DNA of 64,000 nt from Pseudomonadota bacterium (GCA_023386645.1 JAEWJI010000063.1:67394-131393), one strand, 5' to 3'; shown: positions 16,011 through 25,719, numbered from the stretch's first letter. The notes: a model not told the origin generated them from the letters alone. Program-made: numbers and translations.

Positions 16011-17635
16011 ACATCCAGAGCCTGCCCGTCGCGGCCCAAGCCTCAGTCGCCGCCGACCCGGCCGCCGAATGGTGGCGGGGCGCGGTCCTGTACCAGGTCT
16101 ATCCCCGCAGCTTCGCCGACTCGAACGGCGATGGCGTGGGCGACCTGAACGGCGTCACCGAGCGGCTGGATCACATAGCCTCGCTCGGCGTCGACGGCCT
16201 GTGGCTGAGCCCCTTCTTCACCTCGCCTATGAAGGACTTCGGCTACGACGTGGCCGACTATCGCGGCGTCGATCCGATCTTCGGCACGATCGCGGACTTC
16301 GACCGGCTGGTCGAGCGCGCCCATGGACTGGGGCTCAAGGTCATCATCGATCAGGTCTTTTCCCATTCGTCCGACCAGCATGAATGGTTCGTCGAGAGCC
16401 GGAGGGACCGAACCAATCCCAGGGCCGACTGGTACGTCTGGGCCGACGCAAAGGCGGATGGTTCGCCCCCCTCGAACTGGCAGTCGGTGTTTGGCGGCCC
16501 GGCCTGGACCTGGGACGCGCGGCGCGGCCAGTACTATCTGCACAACTTCCTGAGGGAACAGCCGGACCTGAACGTCCGCAATCCGGACGTGCAGGACGCG
16601 CTTCTGGACGTCTGCCGGTTCTGGCTGGACCGGGGGGTGGACGGCTTCCGGTTCGACGCCATCAATTTCGCGATGCACGACCCTGCCCTGACGGACAATC
16701 CGCCGGTCACGACACCCGGCAAGCGGACCCGGCCGTTCGACTTCCAGCACCACTTCCACAACCAGTCGCAGCCTGACGTGCTGGGCTTTCTGACACGGCT
16801 GCGACGGCTGGCCGACAGCTATGGCGACCGCTTCCTGGTCGCCGAAGTCGGGGGCGAGCAGGCCGAGCGGGAGATGCAGGACTACACCGCCGGCGACGAG
16901 CGCCTGCACAGCGCCTACGGCTTCCTCTACCTCTACGCCGAGCGGCTCTCGTCGGAGCTGGTCGGGCAGGGGGCGCGCGCCTGGCCGGCGGACGAGGGGG
17001 TGGGTTGGCCGTCCTGGACCTTCTCGAACCACGACGCGCCGCGCGCGGTCTCCCGCTGGGCCGAGGGCCGGGATCTGAAGGCGCTCGCCGACATGTCCCT
17101 GCTGCTGCTGACGACCATGCGTGGCAATGTCTTCCTCTATCAGGGCGAGGAGCTGGGCCTGCCTCAGGCGGAGGTTCCGTTCGACCGGCTCCGCGATCCC
17201 GAGGCCATCGCCAACTGGCCCCAGACCCTAGGCCGGGACGGGGCGCGGACGCCGATGCCGTGGACGGCCGACCGGGCGCACGCGGGGTTCTCGACCGCCG
17301 AGCCCTGGCTGCCGGTGGATGCGCGACACCTGCGCTTGGCGGTGGAGGCGCAGGAGGCCGATCCCCGGTCGACCCTGAACCTGACGCGCGAGCTGGTGCG
17401 GCTGCGCAAGAGCCATCCCGCGCTTCGGACGGGCGACATGCAGGTGCGCGAGGCCGGGCCGGGTCTTCTGGTGTTCGAACGGTCGGCGTCCGGCGAGCGG
17501 CTGCTGTGCGTCTTCAACCTGGGGCATGGCGATGAGGCCTGGTCGCCGCCAGAGGAGGCACGCCCGCTGGCCCTGGTCAACTGGTCGGGCGAGGGCGTCA
17601 TGCCGCCGCTGGCCGGCGCGGTGTTCAGCCTGTGA
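16007..17635 (+). CDS. Alpha-glucosidase, GH13
   Basis: A 542-residue enzyme without signal peptide, so cytoplasmic. Start TTG 16007 is chosen because GGAAGG lies six bases upstream, it overlaps the amylase TGA, and there is no other start before the conserved WWRGAVLYQVYPRSFADS. Catalytic residues: Asp in DGFRFDAINF, Glu in FLVAEVGGEQ, Asp in TFSNHDAPRA. The PRSFxDSNGDGxGDLxG opening is typical of exo-acting alpha-glucosidases (AglA type in Caulobacter). It releases glucose from imported maltose and short maltodextrins. Confidence 0.93.
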   Translation: MNIQSLPVAAQASVAADPAAEWWRGAVLYQVYPRSFADSNGDGVGDLNGVTERLDHIASLGVDGLWLSPFFTSPMKDFGYDVADYRGVDPIFGTIADFDRLVERAHGLGLKVIIDQVFSHSSDQHEWFVESRRDRTNPRADWYVWADAKADGSPPSNWQSVFGGPAWTWDARRGQYYLHNFLREQPDLNVRNPDVQDALLDVCRFWLDRGVDGFRFDAINFAMHDPALTDNPPVTTPGKRTRPFDFQHHFHNQSQPDVLGFLTRLRRLADSYGDRFLVAEVGGEQAEREMQDYTAGDERLHSAYGFLYLYAERLSSELVGQGARAWPADEGVGWPSWTFSNHDAPRAVSRWAEGRDLKALADMSLLLLTTMRGNVFLYQGEELGLPQAEVPFDRLRDPEAIANWPQTLGRDGARTPMPWTADRAHAGFSTAEPWLPVDARHLRLAVEAQEADPRSTLNLTRELVRLRKSHPALRTGDMQVREAGPGLLVFERSASGERLLCVFNLGHGDEAWSPPEEARPLALVNWSGEGVMPPLAGAVFSL

Positions 17636-17661
17636 CGGCCCCGCGCGAGATCATCGGGCCT

Positions 17662-18675
17662 TCAGCCGCCGCAGGTCTCGCGCACGATCAGGTCGGTCGG
17701 CACCCGCTCGGAGCGGCCGACGGCGCCGCCGCCGTGGTCCAGCAGCTTGGAGACCATAAGCCGGCCCGCCTTGACGGTGTCCTGGGCGATGGTGGTCAGG
17801 GCCGGGCGGCTGTAGCGGCTGAACGGGACGTTGTCGAAGCCGATCACCGACACCTGGCCGGGCACCGCGATGTCGTTGTGCAGCAGGGCGCGCACGGCCC
17901 CCAGCGCGATCTGGTCGCTGGCCGCCACCACGCCGTCGAAGTCGACGCCACGGCGGATGAGCGACTCTACAGCGGCCTCGGCGGATTCGACCTCGAAGTG
18001 GGCCGGGACGATCAGGTCCGGGTCGACCGGCAGGTGGGCGGCGGCCAGGGCGTCGAGATAGCCGCGATGCCGCTGCATGGCCTCGGGCGGATCGGTGTCG
18101 CCCAGGAAGACGATGCGCTTCCGGCCCAGCCGCGCCAGGTGCAGGGTCGCCCGCTTGCCGCCCTTGATGTTGTCGGAGCCGACCGAGCAATAGGCCTGGT
18201 CGGGCAGCTGGGCGCCCCAGACCACGAACCGGCCCTCGGTCTCCGCCAGTCGGTTGAAGGCGGCGTGCAGGCTGCTCTGGCCCAGGAAGATCACTCCATC
18301 CGCGCGGCTGGTGTTCAGGGCCGAGGCCACGTCCTCATAGGTCGCCGGCGAGAGATGGCTGACCAGAAGATCGCAGCCGCGATCCCGCGCCGCCTCGCCC
18401 ACCCCGGCCAGCAACTCCAGGAAGAAGGGGTCGGACAGATGGCTCGCTCGACCCTGCGGCCGGGGCACCACCAGGGCGATCGTGCCCTGGGCGCCGATGG
18501 GCCCCGCCGGCATGGAGCGGCGGAACGGATAGTCGTGCTCGCGCGCCAGTTTCCAGATCAGCTGCTTGGTGCGCGCGTTCACCGCAGGGCTGTCGTTCAG
18601 GGCCCGAGAGGCGGTCGCGATCGACACGCCGGCCAGCCTGGCCAGGTCCTCCAGGCGGGTGGTCTTCTTCGTCAC
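17662..18675 (-). CDS. LacI-family transcriptional repressor of the starch locus (MalR-like)
   Basis: About 337 residues from GTG (complement of 18673-18675). A TTG 30 bases upstream would also be in frame but lies within the candidate operator. N-terminal helix-turn-helix RLEDLARLAGVSIATASRALND with the hinge RTKQLIWKLAREHDY, then a periplasmic-binding-protein-like effector domain (VIFLGQSSLHAAF, GVVAASDQIALGAVRAL, SVIGFDNVPFS). It is divergent from the GH97 operon and next to the GH13 operon, so it probably represses both and the receptor until a maltodextrin-type inducer appears. Confidence 0.9.
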   Translation of the reverse strand: MTKKTTRLEDLARLAGVSIATASRALNDSPAVNARTKQLIWKLAREHDYPFRRSMPAGPIGAQGTIALVVPRPQGRASHLSDPFFLELLAGVGEAARDRGCDLLVSHLSPATYEDVASALNTSRADGVIFLGQSSLHAAFNRLAETEGRFVVWGAQLPDQAYCSVGSDNIKGGKRATLHLARLGRKRIVFLGDTDPPEAMQRHRGYLDALAAAHLPVDPDLIVPAHFEVESAEAAVESLIRRGVDFDGVVAASDQIALGAVRALLHNDIAVPGQVSVIGFDNVPFSRYSRPALTTIAQDTVKAGRLMVSKLLDHGGGAVGRSERVPTDLIVRETCGG

Positions 18676-18689
18676 GGTGGCGTGGGCCT

Positions 18690-18713
18690 GCAAAATTTGC
18701 TGCAAAGCTTTTC
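18690..18713. promoter_or_regulatory. Candidate LacI operators between malR-like and GH97 genes
   Basis: GCAAAATTTGC (18690-18700) is a perfect 11-bp dyad, and GCAAAGCTTTTC directly after it (18702-18713) is a near-dyad. They lie 15 bases before the LacI GTG and about 60 bases before the GH97 ATG, so they can serve autoregulation and control of the divergent operon. Arms match the dyads near the receptor and amylase promoters. Confidence 0.6.
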
Positions 18714-18773
18714 AGCCACCGATCAAGCCGGATGGCAAGAGGCGCCGGAGAGCGCTGTAAGGGAGATGAGCCG

Positions 18774-20828
18774 ATGCTGAGACGCGCCGTCCTCGCGCTG
18801 AGCCTGATGCTGTTCGCCGCACCGGCCCTGGCCCAGAACGCGCCGCCGCCTTCGGCGCGGGCGAGCTCTCCCGAAGGGGTCTTGTCGGTCGAGGTCACGG
18901 CCGACAACGACGGGCGCATCAGCTACGCCGTCAACCGCCTGGGACGGCCGGTGGTGCGGCCATCCCGCCTCGGCTTCATCCTGACCGACGCGCCCAAGCT
19001 GGAGCGCAATTTCGTCATCTCCGCCGAGGCGCCGACGAGCCATGACGAGACCTGGGAACAGCCCTGGGGCGAGCAGCGGTTCATCCGCAACCGCTACACC
19101 GAGCTGCGGGTCCACCTGACCGAGCGCAGCACCCTCGGGCGCCGCATTGACGTGGTCTTCCGCCTGTACGACGACGGTCTGGGCTTTCGTTACGAGTTCC
19201 CCGAGCAGGAGGCGCTCCAGACCCTGCGCATCGGCCAGGAGCTGACGGAGTTCAACCTGGCCGACCCGGGCACGGCCTGGTGGATCCCGGCGATGGAGTG
19301 GAACCGGGAGGAGTACCTCTATCACCGCACCCCGATCGAGGCGGTCGGCATCGCCCAGACGCCGATGACGGTGCGCACCGATGACGGCCTGCATGTCTCG
19401 ATCCACGAGGCGGCCCTGACCGATTACTCCGGCATGAACCTGCAGAACGCCGGCGAGCGACGGTTCCGCGCGGCCCTGACCCCTGGCCAGACCAATGCCG
19501 CGGTGGTGCTGGAGGCGCCCAGCCACACGCCCTGGCGGACGCTGCAGATCGCCGACACCGCCGGAGGGCTGGTCGAGAGCTATTTGATCCTGAACCTCAA
19601 CGAGCCCAACCGACTGGGCGACGTGTCCTGGTTCAAGCCGATGAAATACGTCGGCATCTGGTGGGACATGCACCTGGACCGCGCCACCTGGCACTCGGGG
19701 CCCAAGCACGGGGCGACCACGGACTACGCGATCCGCCAGATCGACTTCGCGGCCGAGCACGGCTTCGGCGGGGTGCTGATCGAGGGCTGGAACAAGGGCT
19801 GGGACGGCGACTGGTTCGGCAACGGCTGGGACTACAGCTTCACCGAGCCCTATCCCGACTTCGACCTGGAGCGGGTGGCCGCCCACGGCCGCGAGCGCGG
19901 CGTCCAGATCATCGGCCACCACGAGACCGGCGGCAACGCCCACGTCTATGAGCAGCAGATGGGGGCGGGCTTCGACCTCTATCGGCGGCTCGGGGTCCAT
20001 TCGGTGAAGACCGGCTACGTCGCCGACGCGGGCGGGGCCCGGGTGACCACGGCCGATGGGGGCCACGAACTGGCCTGGCACGAGAGCCAGGCCATGGCCC
20101 AGCACCACATGCGGGTGATCGAGGCGGCGGCACAGCGCCAGATCGGTATCAACGCCCACGAGCCGTTCAAGGATACCGGCCTGCGTCGCACCTGGCCCAA
20201 CATCATCTCCCGCGAGGGCGCGCGCGGCATGGAGTATTCCGCCTGGGGCCAGCCCGGGAACCCGCCGGAGCACGAGGTGAACCTGATCTTCACCCGCATG
20301 CTGGCCGGGCCGATGGACTACACCCCCGGCATCTTCGGCATGCAGACGCGCAGCCCGGACGGGGTGGCGACGACCTGGGCCAAGCAGCTGGCGCTGTATG
20401 TGACGATCTATTCGCCGATCCAGATGGCGGCCGATCTTCTGGAGAACTACGAAGCCAATCCCGGGCCGTTTCAGTTCATCAAGGACGTGCCGACCGACTG
20501 GGCCGAGACGCGCGTGCTGAACGGCGAGATCGGCGACTTCGTCACCATCGCGCGCAAGGATCGCAACTCCGACAACTGGTACCTGGGCTCGATCTCGGAC
20601 GAGCAGGGGCGGGTGTTGCAGGCCCCGCTGGGCTTTCTCGTTCCCGGCCGTCGCTACCGAGCCGAGATCTATCGCGACGGACCCGAGGCCGACTGGCGCG
20701 GCAAGCGCGAGGACATCGTGATCGAGAGGCGCGAAGTCACTTCGGTCGACACGCTCGAGCTCCGCCTCGCCCCCGGCGGCGGGCAGGCCATCCGCTTCGT
20801 CGCGCTTGGGCGGGGAGGGCGGCGGTGA
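18774..20828 (+). CDS. GH97 alpha-glucosidase (SusB-like)
   Basis: A 684-residue enzyme from ATG 18774 with GGGAG upstream and a signal peptide (VLALSLMLFAAPALAQ), so periplasmic. It has the N-terminal beta-sandwich (SPEGVLSVEVTADNDGRISY) and the catalytic barrel with KYVGIWWDMHL, GVLIEGWNKGWDGDW, HHETGGNAH, NAHEPFKDTGLRRTWPN and REGARGMEYSAW; the last three hold the Glu residues expected in inverting GH97 enzymes. SusB-type enzymes release glucose from maltodextrins. First gene of the operon with the transporter; its TGA overlaps the next GTG. Confidence 0.93.
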   Translation: MLRRAVLALSLMLFAAPALAQNAPPPSARASSPEGVLSVEVTADNDGRISYAVNRLGRPVVRPSRLGFILTDAPKLERNFVISAEAPTSHDETWEQPWGEQRFIRNRYTELRVHLTERSTLGRRIDVVFRLYDDGLGFRYEFPEQEALQTLRIGQELTEFNLADPGTAWWIPAMEWNREEYLYHRTPIEAVGIAQTPMTVRTDDGLHVSIHEAALTDYSGMNLQNAGERRFRAALTPGQTNAAVVLEAPSHTPWRTLQIADTAGGLVESYLILNLNEPNRLGDVSWFKPMKYVGIWWDMHLDRATWHSGPKHGATTDYAIRQIDFAAEHGFGGVLIEGWNKGWDGDWFGNGWDYSFTEPYPDFDLERVAAHGRERGVQIIGHHETGGNAHVYEQQMGAGFDLYRRLGVHSVKTGYVADAGGARVTTADGGHELAWHESQAMAQHHMRVIEAAAQRQIGINAHEPFKDTGLRRTWPNIISREGARGMEYSAWGQPGNPPEHEVNLIFTRMLAGPMDYTPGIFGMQTRSPDGVATTWAKQLALYVTIYSPIQMAADLLENYEANPGPFQFIKDVPTDWAETRVLNGEIGDFVTIARKDRNSDNWYLGSISDEQGRVLQAPLGFLVPGRRYRAEIYRDGPEADWRGKREDIVIERREVTSVDTLELRLAPGGGQAIRFVALGRGGRR

Positions 20829-22342
20829 CCGCCGTCACTCCGGGCGCGGCGGTCGCTCATCGCCCCCGCCTGTCGCGCCTCGCCATCTGGAACATGTGCG
20901 TCGGGTTCTTCGGGATCCAGATCGGTTTCGGACTGCAGAACGCCAACACCAGCCGCATCTTCCAGACGCTCGGCGCCGAGGTCGACGACCTGGCCATTCT
21001 GTGGATCGCGGCGCCGCTGACCGGCCTGCTGGTCCAGCCGATCATCGGCCATCTGTCGGACAAGACCTGGAGCCGGCGGCTGGGTCGCAGACGACCCTAT
21101 TTCCTGGTCGGCGCGGTCCTGACCACGCTCGCCCTGGTTTTCATGCCGAACGCCCCGGTGCTGTGGATGGCGGCGGCGGCGCTCTGGATCATGGACGCGG
21201 CGATCAACATCACCATGGAGCCGTTCCGCGCCTTCGTGGGCGACAACCTGCCGGAGGAGCAGCGCACGGCCGGCTATGCGATGCAGAGCTTCTTCATCGG
21301 GGCCGGCGCGGTGTTCGCCTCGGTCCTGCCGTGGCTGCTGTCGAACGTGTTCGACGTGGCCTCGACCGCGCCCGAGGGAGTGGTCCCCCACAGCGTGCGC
21401 ATCAGCTTCTACGTCGGCGCGGTCGGCATGCTGTCGGCCGTGCTCTGGACCGTCTTCACCACCCGCGAATACAGCCCCGAACAGATCGACGCCTTCGAGC
21501 GGGCGGCTGCGCGCGCCGACACGCCGGAGCCCCGACCCAGCCGAGCCTATCTGGCCGGCGGCGCGGTCGCCCTGCTGATCGGTCTGGCCGGCATGGCAGG
21601 GGTCTGGATCTCCGGCATTGAGAAGGAACTCTACGTCCTCGCCGGTTTCATCGCCGCCGTGGGCCTGTTGCAGATCATCGCCGGCCTGCTCCGCCGGGCG
21701 GGTCGGTCCAACGGCCTGACCGAGATCCTGGACGACACCTTCAACATGCCGGCGACGATGCGAGGCCTGGCGGTGGTCCAGTTCTTCAGCTGGTTCGCGC
21801 TGTTCGCCATGTGGATCTTCACCACGGCGGCCGTCACAGCGGTCCATTACGGCTCCAGCGACACCTCGTCGGTCGCCTACAATGAAGGGGCGAACTGGGT
21901 CGGCGTGCTGTTCGGCGTCTATAACGGCGTGGCGGCGCTCGCGGCCTTCGCCCTGCCGGTTCTGGCGCGCAGGGTAGGCAAGCGCGGCGCACATGCGGCC
22001 GCGCTCGTGCTGGGCGGCCTGGGCCTGATCGGCGTCTTCGCCATCCGGGATCCGCAGTGGCTGTGGCTGCCCATGGTCGGGGTCGGAGTGGCCTGGGCCT
22101 CGATCGTGTCCATGCCCTACGCCATCCTGGCCGGGGCGGTGCCGGCGCGGAAAATGGGCGTCTACATGGGGGTGTTCAACATCTTCATCGTCGTGCCCCA
22201 ACTGGTCGCCGCGACCCTGCTGGGCCTGATGCTGAACGCCCTGTTTGGCGGCCAGGCGATCTGGGCCCTGGTGCTGGGCGGCGTGTCCTTCTTCGTCGCG
22301 GCGGGGTGCAGCCTGCTGGTGAGGGAGGCGGGCAGGGCGTGA
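20825..22342 (+). CDS. MFS sugar transporter (maltose/sucrose type)
   Basis: A 505-residue inner-membrane protein starting at GTG 20825, overlapping the GH97 stop by four bases (GTGA). About 12 hydrophobic helices are seen, with the signature DKTWSRRLGRRRPYFLVGA after helix 3 and the FGIQIGFGLQNANTSRIFQTLGA opening typical of the SLC45-like/MalY group in alphaproteobacteria. It most likely imports maltose or glucose by proton symport after breakdown in the periplasm. The next gene again overlaps by four bases. Confidence 0.9.
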   Translation: MTAVTPGAAVAHRPRLSRLAIWNMCVGFFGIQIGFGLQNANTSRIFQTLGAEVDDLAILWIAAPLTGLLVQPIIGHLSDKTWSRRLGRRRPYFLVGAVLTTLALVFMPNAPVLWMAAAALWIMDAAINITMEPFRAFVGDNLPEEQRTAGYAMQSFFIGAGAVFASVLPWLLSNVFDVASTAPEGVVPHSVRISFYVGAVGMLSAVLWTVFTTREYSPEQIDAFERAAARADTPEPRPSRAYLAGGAVALLIGLAGMAGVWISGIEKELYVLAGFIAAVGLLQIIAGLLRRAGRSNGLTEILDDTFNMPATMRGLAVVQFFSWFALFAMWIFTTAAVTAVHYGSSDTSSVAYNEGANWVGVLFGVYNGVAALAAFALPVLARRVGKRGAHAAALVLGGLGLIGVFAIRDPQWLWLPMVGVGVAWASIVSMPYAILAGAVPARKMGVYMGVFNIFIVVPQLVAATLLGLMLNALFGGQAIWALVLGGVSFFVAAGCSLLVREAGRA

Positions 22343-23271
22343 GGCTGAATCGTCGTCATCTTCTGGGCGGTCTGGCTGCTGCGCCTTTCGCTTCGACCGC
22401 GCGTGCCGAGACGCCGACGTCTGGCCGACTCGTCCATCACGCAGACATGGCCTCGGCCCATGCGGCGACGCGAAACGTCACCGTCTGGCTGCCGCCCGGC
22501 TACGACAGGGGCTCCGGTCGCCACCCCGTTCTCTACATGCACGACGATCAGAACCTGTTCGACGCCTCGACCGCGCCGTTCGGCGAGTGGTGCGTGGACG
22601 AGCATCTGGGGCGGTTGATCGAGGGCGGTCAGGTGCGGGCGCCGATCGTGGTGGGGGTCTGGAACACCCCGCTTCGGCTGCGGGAATATGTGCCGGCCGC
22701 CCTGACCGAGGCCCTGCCCGACGACATGCGCCAGGGGGTGGAGGCCATCTATGGCGGGGCGGCTCTGTCGGACGGCTACCTGCGGTTCCTGGTCGAGCAG
22801 CTGAAGCCCTTCATCGACCGGACCTACCGGACGCTGACGGGGCCTGAGGACACCACTATCGCCGGCTCGTCCATGGGCGGTCTGATCTCGATGTACGGCC
22901 TGATACGGCATCCCGACGTGTTCTCGGCCGCCGCCTGTCTGTCGACCCACTGGCCCTTGCGGGTCGAGGGGCTGGAGGACGGGCCGGCGCTGGTCGAGTG
23001 GCGACAGCGCCTGTCGGACGCCTGGCTGGGCGTGTTGCGCGAGGGCCTGCCGCCGCCCGGGCGGCATCGCTTCTATTTCGACCGGGGCGACGAGACGCTC
23101 GACGCCTACTACGCCGAGTTCCAGACGCGGGTGGACGGCGTCTTCCGCGAGCGCGGCTATGGCCCCGACCGGTTCAGGAGCCTGGTCTTCCCCGGCGCAC
23201 AGCACAACGAGGCGTCCTGGAACCAGCGTCTGGACGTACCCCTGACCTTCCTTCTGTCCCCCAACGCGTGA
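22339..23271 (+). CDS. Alpha/beta-hydrolase, esterase-D/putative esterase family
   Basis: A 310-residue protein from GTG 22339, overlapping the transporter stop (GTGA). The N-terminus looks like a Tat-type signal (RLNRRHLLGGLAAAPFASTARA). The esterase fold shows VWLPPGYDRGSGRHPVLYMHDDQNLFD, the nucleophile elbow GSSMGG and a late PGAQHNEASWNQR containing the catalytic His. It belongs to the family of periplasmic sugar-ester or siderophore esterases. The operon position suggests removal of acyl groups from alpha-glucans, but that is inference. Confidence 0.85.
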   Translation: MRLNRRHLLGGLAAAPFASTARAETPTSGRLVHHADMASAHAATRNVTVWLPPGYDRGSGRHPVLYMHDDQNLFDASTAPFGEWCVDEHLGRLIEGGQVRAPIVVGVWNTPLRLREYVPAALTEALPDDMRQGVEAIYGGAALSDGYLRFLVEQLKPFIDRTYRTLTGPEDTTIAGSSMGGLISMYGLIRHPDVFSAAACLSTHWPLRVEGLEDGPALVEWRQRLSDAWLGVLREGLPPPGRHRFYFDRGDETLDAYYAEFQTRVDGVFRERGYGPDRFRSLVFPGAQHNEASWNQRLDVPLTFLLSPNA

Positions 23272-23279
23272 GGCCTCCG

Positions 23280-25709
23280 ATGATCCGCAAGACCCTGCTG
23301 CTGGCCGCCGTCGCCGGCGTCGCCCTGTCCGGCTGCGTCTCCGTGGGGGACTTCGGGCCGGACGCGGACGCGCCCGCCGCGCCCGCCCTGCCGCAACCGG
23401 TCGGCGTCGCCCCCGGTGCGCCCGGCGCACCTGCCTTCTGGGCCAGCGCCGCCAAGGTCGGTGCGGGGGCCTCGTACGAAGCCTACGACCAGGGCGTCTA
23501 TCGCGACCACGGCGGAACGACCGGCAATGTCTCGCGCGTCTGGTTCTCGCTTGCCGACGGCGTCCTGACCGAGACCATGTACGGCCTGATCCACCAGGCC
23601 CAGATCAAGGCCCTGCGCTTCGCCGTCGCCACGACCCGCGGGGTCTCGGTCGAAGGCGAGGACACCGGCTTCGAGGTCGACTACCTACACAAAGACGCCC
23701 AGGGCCGGCCCCTGTCCCCTGCCTATCGCGTGGTCACGACCGACGAGGGCGGCGCGTATCGGATCGAGAAGCGCATCTTCACCGACCCGGACCGCAACGC
23801 GCTGGTGCTGCGGGTGAAGATCACGGCGACCGGCGACGGCGAGATCGTGCCGCACCTGATCCTGGAGCCGCACATGGCCAACACGGGCGGCGGCGATCGG
23901 GGCGCGGCCGCGCTCGATGAACTGACCGCTCACGAGGGCGAGTTCCACCTCGCCCTGCGTTCGAGCCAGCCGTTCGCGACCGCCAGCGCCGGCTTCCTCG
24001 GCGCCTCGGACGCCCTGACCGATCTGAACACCAACGGCCTGATCACCCAGGCCCACGCCTCTACCGGCGACACGCCGGGCTCGGTGGTGCTGAGCGGGAC
24101 CTTGCCGGCCATCCAGCCCGGCCAGTCCCTGGAGCGCGACTTCGTTATCGGCTTCGGCGACAGCGACATCGAAGCGCGCACCGCCGCTATGGGGTCGTTC
24201 GACACCGGCCTGGACGAGGTCCTGCGTCGCTACAACGGCGAGGGCGCGCGCACCGGGTGGGAGGACTACCTCGCCTCGCTGGACGAACTGCCGCGCATCG
24301 CCGCCCAGTCCGCCGACGGCGGCAAGCTGGCCTATGTCTCGGCCCTGATGCTGAAGGTGCAGGAAGACCGCACCTATGCCGGCGCCCTGATCGCCTCCCT
24401 GTCCAACCCCTGGGGTGAAACCGTCTCCGCCGAGAACCCGTCCACCGGCTACAAGGCCGTCTGGCCGCGCGACTTTTATCAGGTGGCCATGGCCATGCTG
24501 GCGTTGGGGGACACCGAGACGCCGGTCGCCGCTTTCCGCTATCTGCCGCAGGTTCAGGTGAAGGCCTCGACGCCCGGCAATACCGGGGCGACCGGCTGGT
24601 TCCTGCAGAAGACCTGGGTGGACGGCACGATCGAGTGGGTCGGGGTCCAGCTGGACCAGACGGCCATGCCGATCATGCTGGGCTGGCGGCTGTGGAAGGC
24701 GGGCCTGATCGACGACGCCGAGATGGCTCGCCACTACCGCGAGATGATCAAGCCGGCCGCTGACTTCCTAGTCGAGGGCGGCAAGGTCGGCCTGCTGTGG
24801 AACGACCGGACCATCACTCCGCCCTGGACCCAGCAGGAGCGGTGGGAGGAGCAGGAGGGCCATTCGCCGTCCACGACCGCCGCGGTGATCGCGGGCCTGA
24901 CCACCGCCGCCGACATCGCCCGGGCCTCGGGCGACGCGGTCTCGGCCGCCCGCTACCTCTCCGCCGCCGACGACTATGCGTCCAAGATCGAGGCCCGGAT
25001 GTTCACCACCCAGGGCGACTTCGGCGACGGCCGGTACTTCCTGCGTCTCTCGCGCGACGATGACGCCAACAACCACGACCGCCTCGGCGACAACAACGGC
25101 CGGCCGGGAGAGCCCGAGGACCGCATCCTGGACGGGGGCTTCCTGGAGCTGGTGCGCTACGGCGTTCGCGCGCCCGACGCCCCCTCGATCAACGCCACCC
25201 TCCCGGAGTACGACGACCAGACGCTGCCGGATCAGTTCCGGGTGCGTTACGACTTCGGGCCCCAGGGCGACCGAACGCCGGGCTGGCGGCGCTATGGCAA
25301 CGACGGCTATGGCGAGCGTACCGATGACGGCTCCAACTACGGCATCGCCGGCCAGATGGACCCGGACCAGCGCGGGCGGGTCTGGCCCTTCTTCACCGGG
25401 GAACGCGGGCACTACGAGATCGCGCGCGCGGCCCAGGACGGGTCCCTCACCGATGCCGAGCGCGCCGAAATCCGCCGGCTGTACGTGCGCGGCATGGAGC
25501 GCTTCGCCAGCCTGGGCCTGATGCTGCCGGAACAGGCCTGGGACGGCGTGGGGGCCAATCCCCACGGCTATCGGACCGGCCAGGGCACGGACTCGGCCAC
25601 GCCGCTGGCCTGGACCCACGCGGAATATCTCAAGCTGCTACGGTCGCTGGCCGACGGCGCGGTTTGGGACCGTTACGCCCCCGTCGCGGAGCGATACGGG
25701 ACGCGCTAG
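23280..25709 (+). CDS. Glucan 1,4-alpha-glucosidase (glucoamylase), GH15 lipoprotein
   Basis: An 809-residue protein from ATG 23280. Lipoprotein signal MIRKTLLLAAVAGVALSGC (lipobox LSGC), a proline/alanine linker, the bacterial N-terminal beta-domain (WFSLADGVLTETMYGLIHQ), then the (alpha/alpha)6 barrel with GYKAVWPRDFYQVAMAML, PPWTQQERWEEQEGHSPST (catalytic Glu region) and GTDSATPLAWTHAEYLKLL. It releases glucose from non-reducing ends of starch fragments, anchored to a membrane facing the periplasm or outside. Last gene of the GH97 operon, eight bases after the esterase stop. Confidence 0.93.
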   Translation: MIRKTLLLAAVAGVALSGCVSVGDFGPDADAPAAPALPQPVGVAPGAPGAPAFWASAAKVGAGASYEAYDQGVYRDHGGTTGNVSRVWFSLADGVLTETMYGLIHQAQIKALRFAVATTRGVSVEGEDTGFEVDYLHKDAQGRPLSPAYRVVTTDEGGAYRIEKRIFTDPDRNALVLRVKITATGDGEIVPHLILEPHMANTGGGDRGAAALDELTAHEGEFHLALRSSQPFATASAGFLGASDALTDLNTNGLITQAHASTGDTPGSVVLSGTLPAIQPGQSLERDFVIGFGDSDIEARTAAMGSFDTGLDEVLRRYNGEGARTGWEDYLASLDELPRIAAQSADGGKLAYVSALMLKVQEDRTYAGALIASLSNPWGETVSAENPSTGYKAVWPRDFYQVAMAMLALGDTETPVAAFRYLPQVQVKASTPGNTGATGWFLQKTWVDGTIEWVGVQLDQTAMPIMLGWRLWKAGLIDDAEMARHYREMIKPAADFLVEGGKVGLLWNDRTITPPWTQQERWEEQEGHSPSTTAAVIAGLTTAADIARASGDAVSAARYLSAADDYASKIEARMFTTQGDFGDGRYFLRLSRDDDANNHDRLGDNNGRPGEPEDRILDGGFLELVRYGVRAPDAPSINATLPEYDDQTLPDQFRVRYDFGPQGDRTPGWRRYGNDGYGERTDDGSNYGIAGQMDPDQRGRVWPFFTGERGHYEIARAAQDGSLTDAERAEIRRLYVRGMERFASLGLMLPEQAWDGVGANPHGYRTGQGTDSATPLAWTHAEYLKLLRSLADGAVWDRYAPVAERYGTR

Positions 25710-25719
25710 ATCGGGTGGA

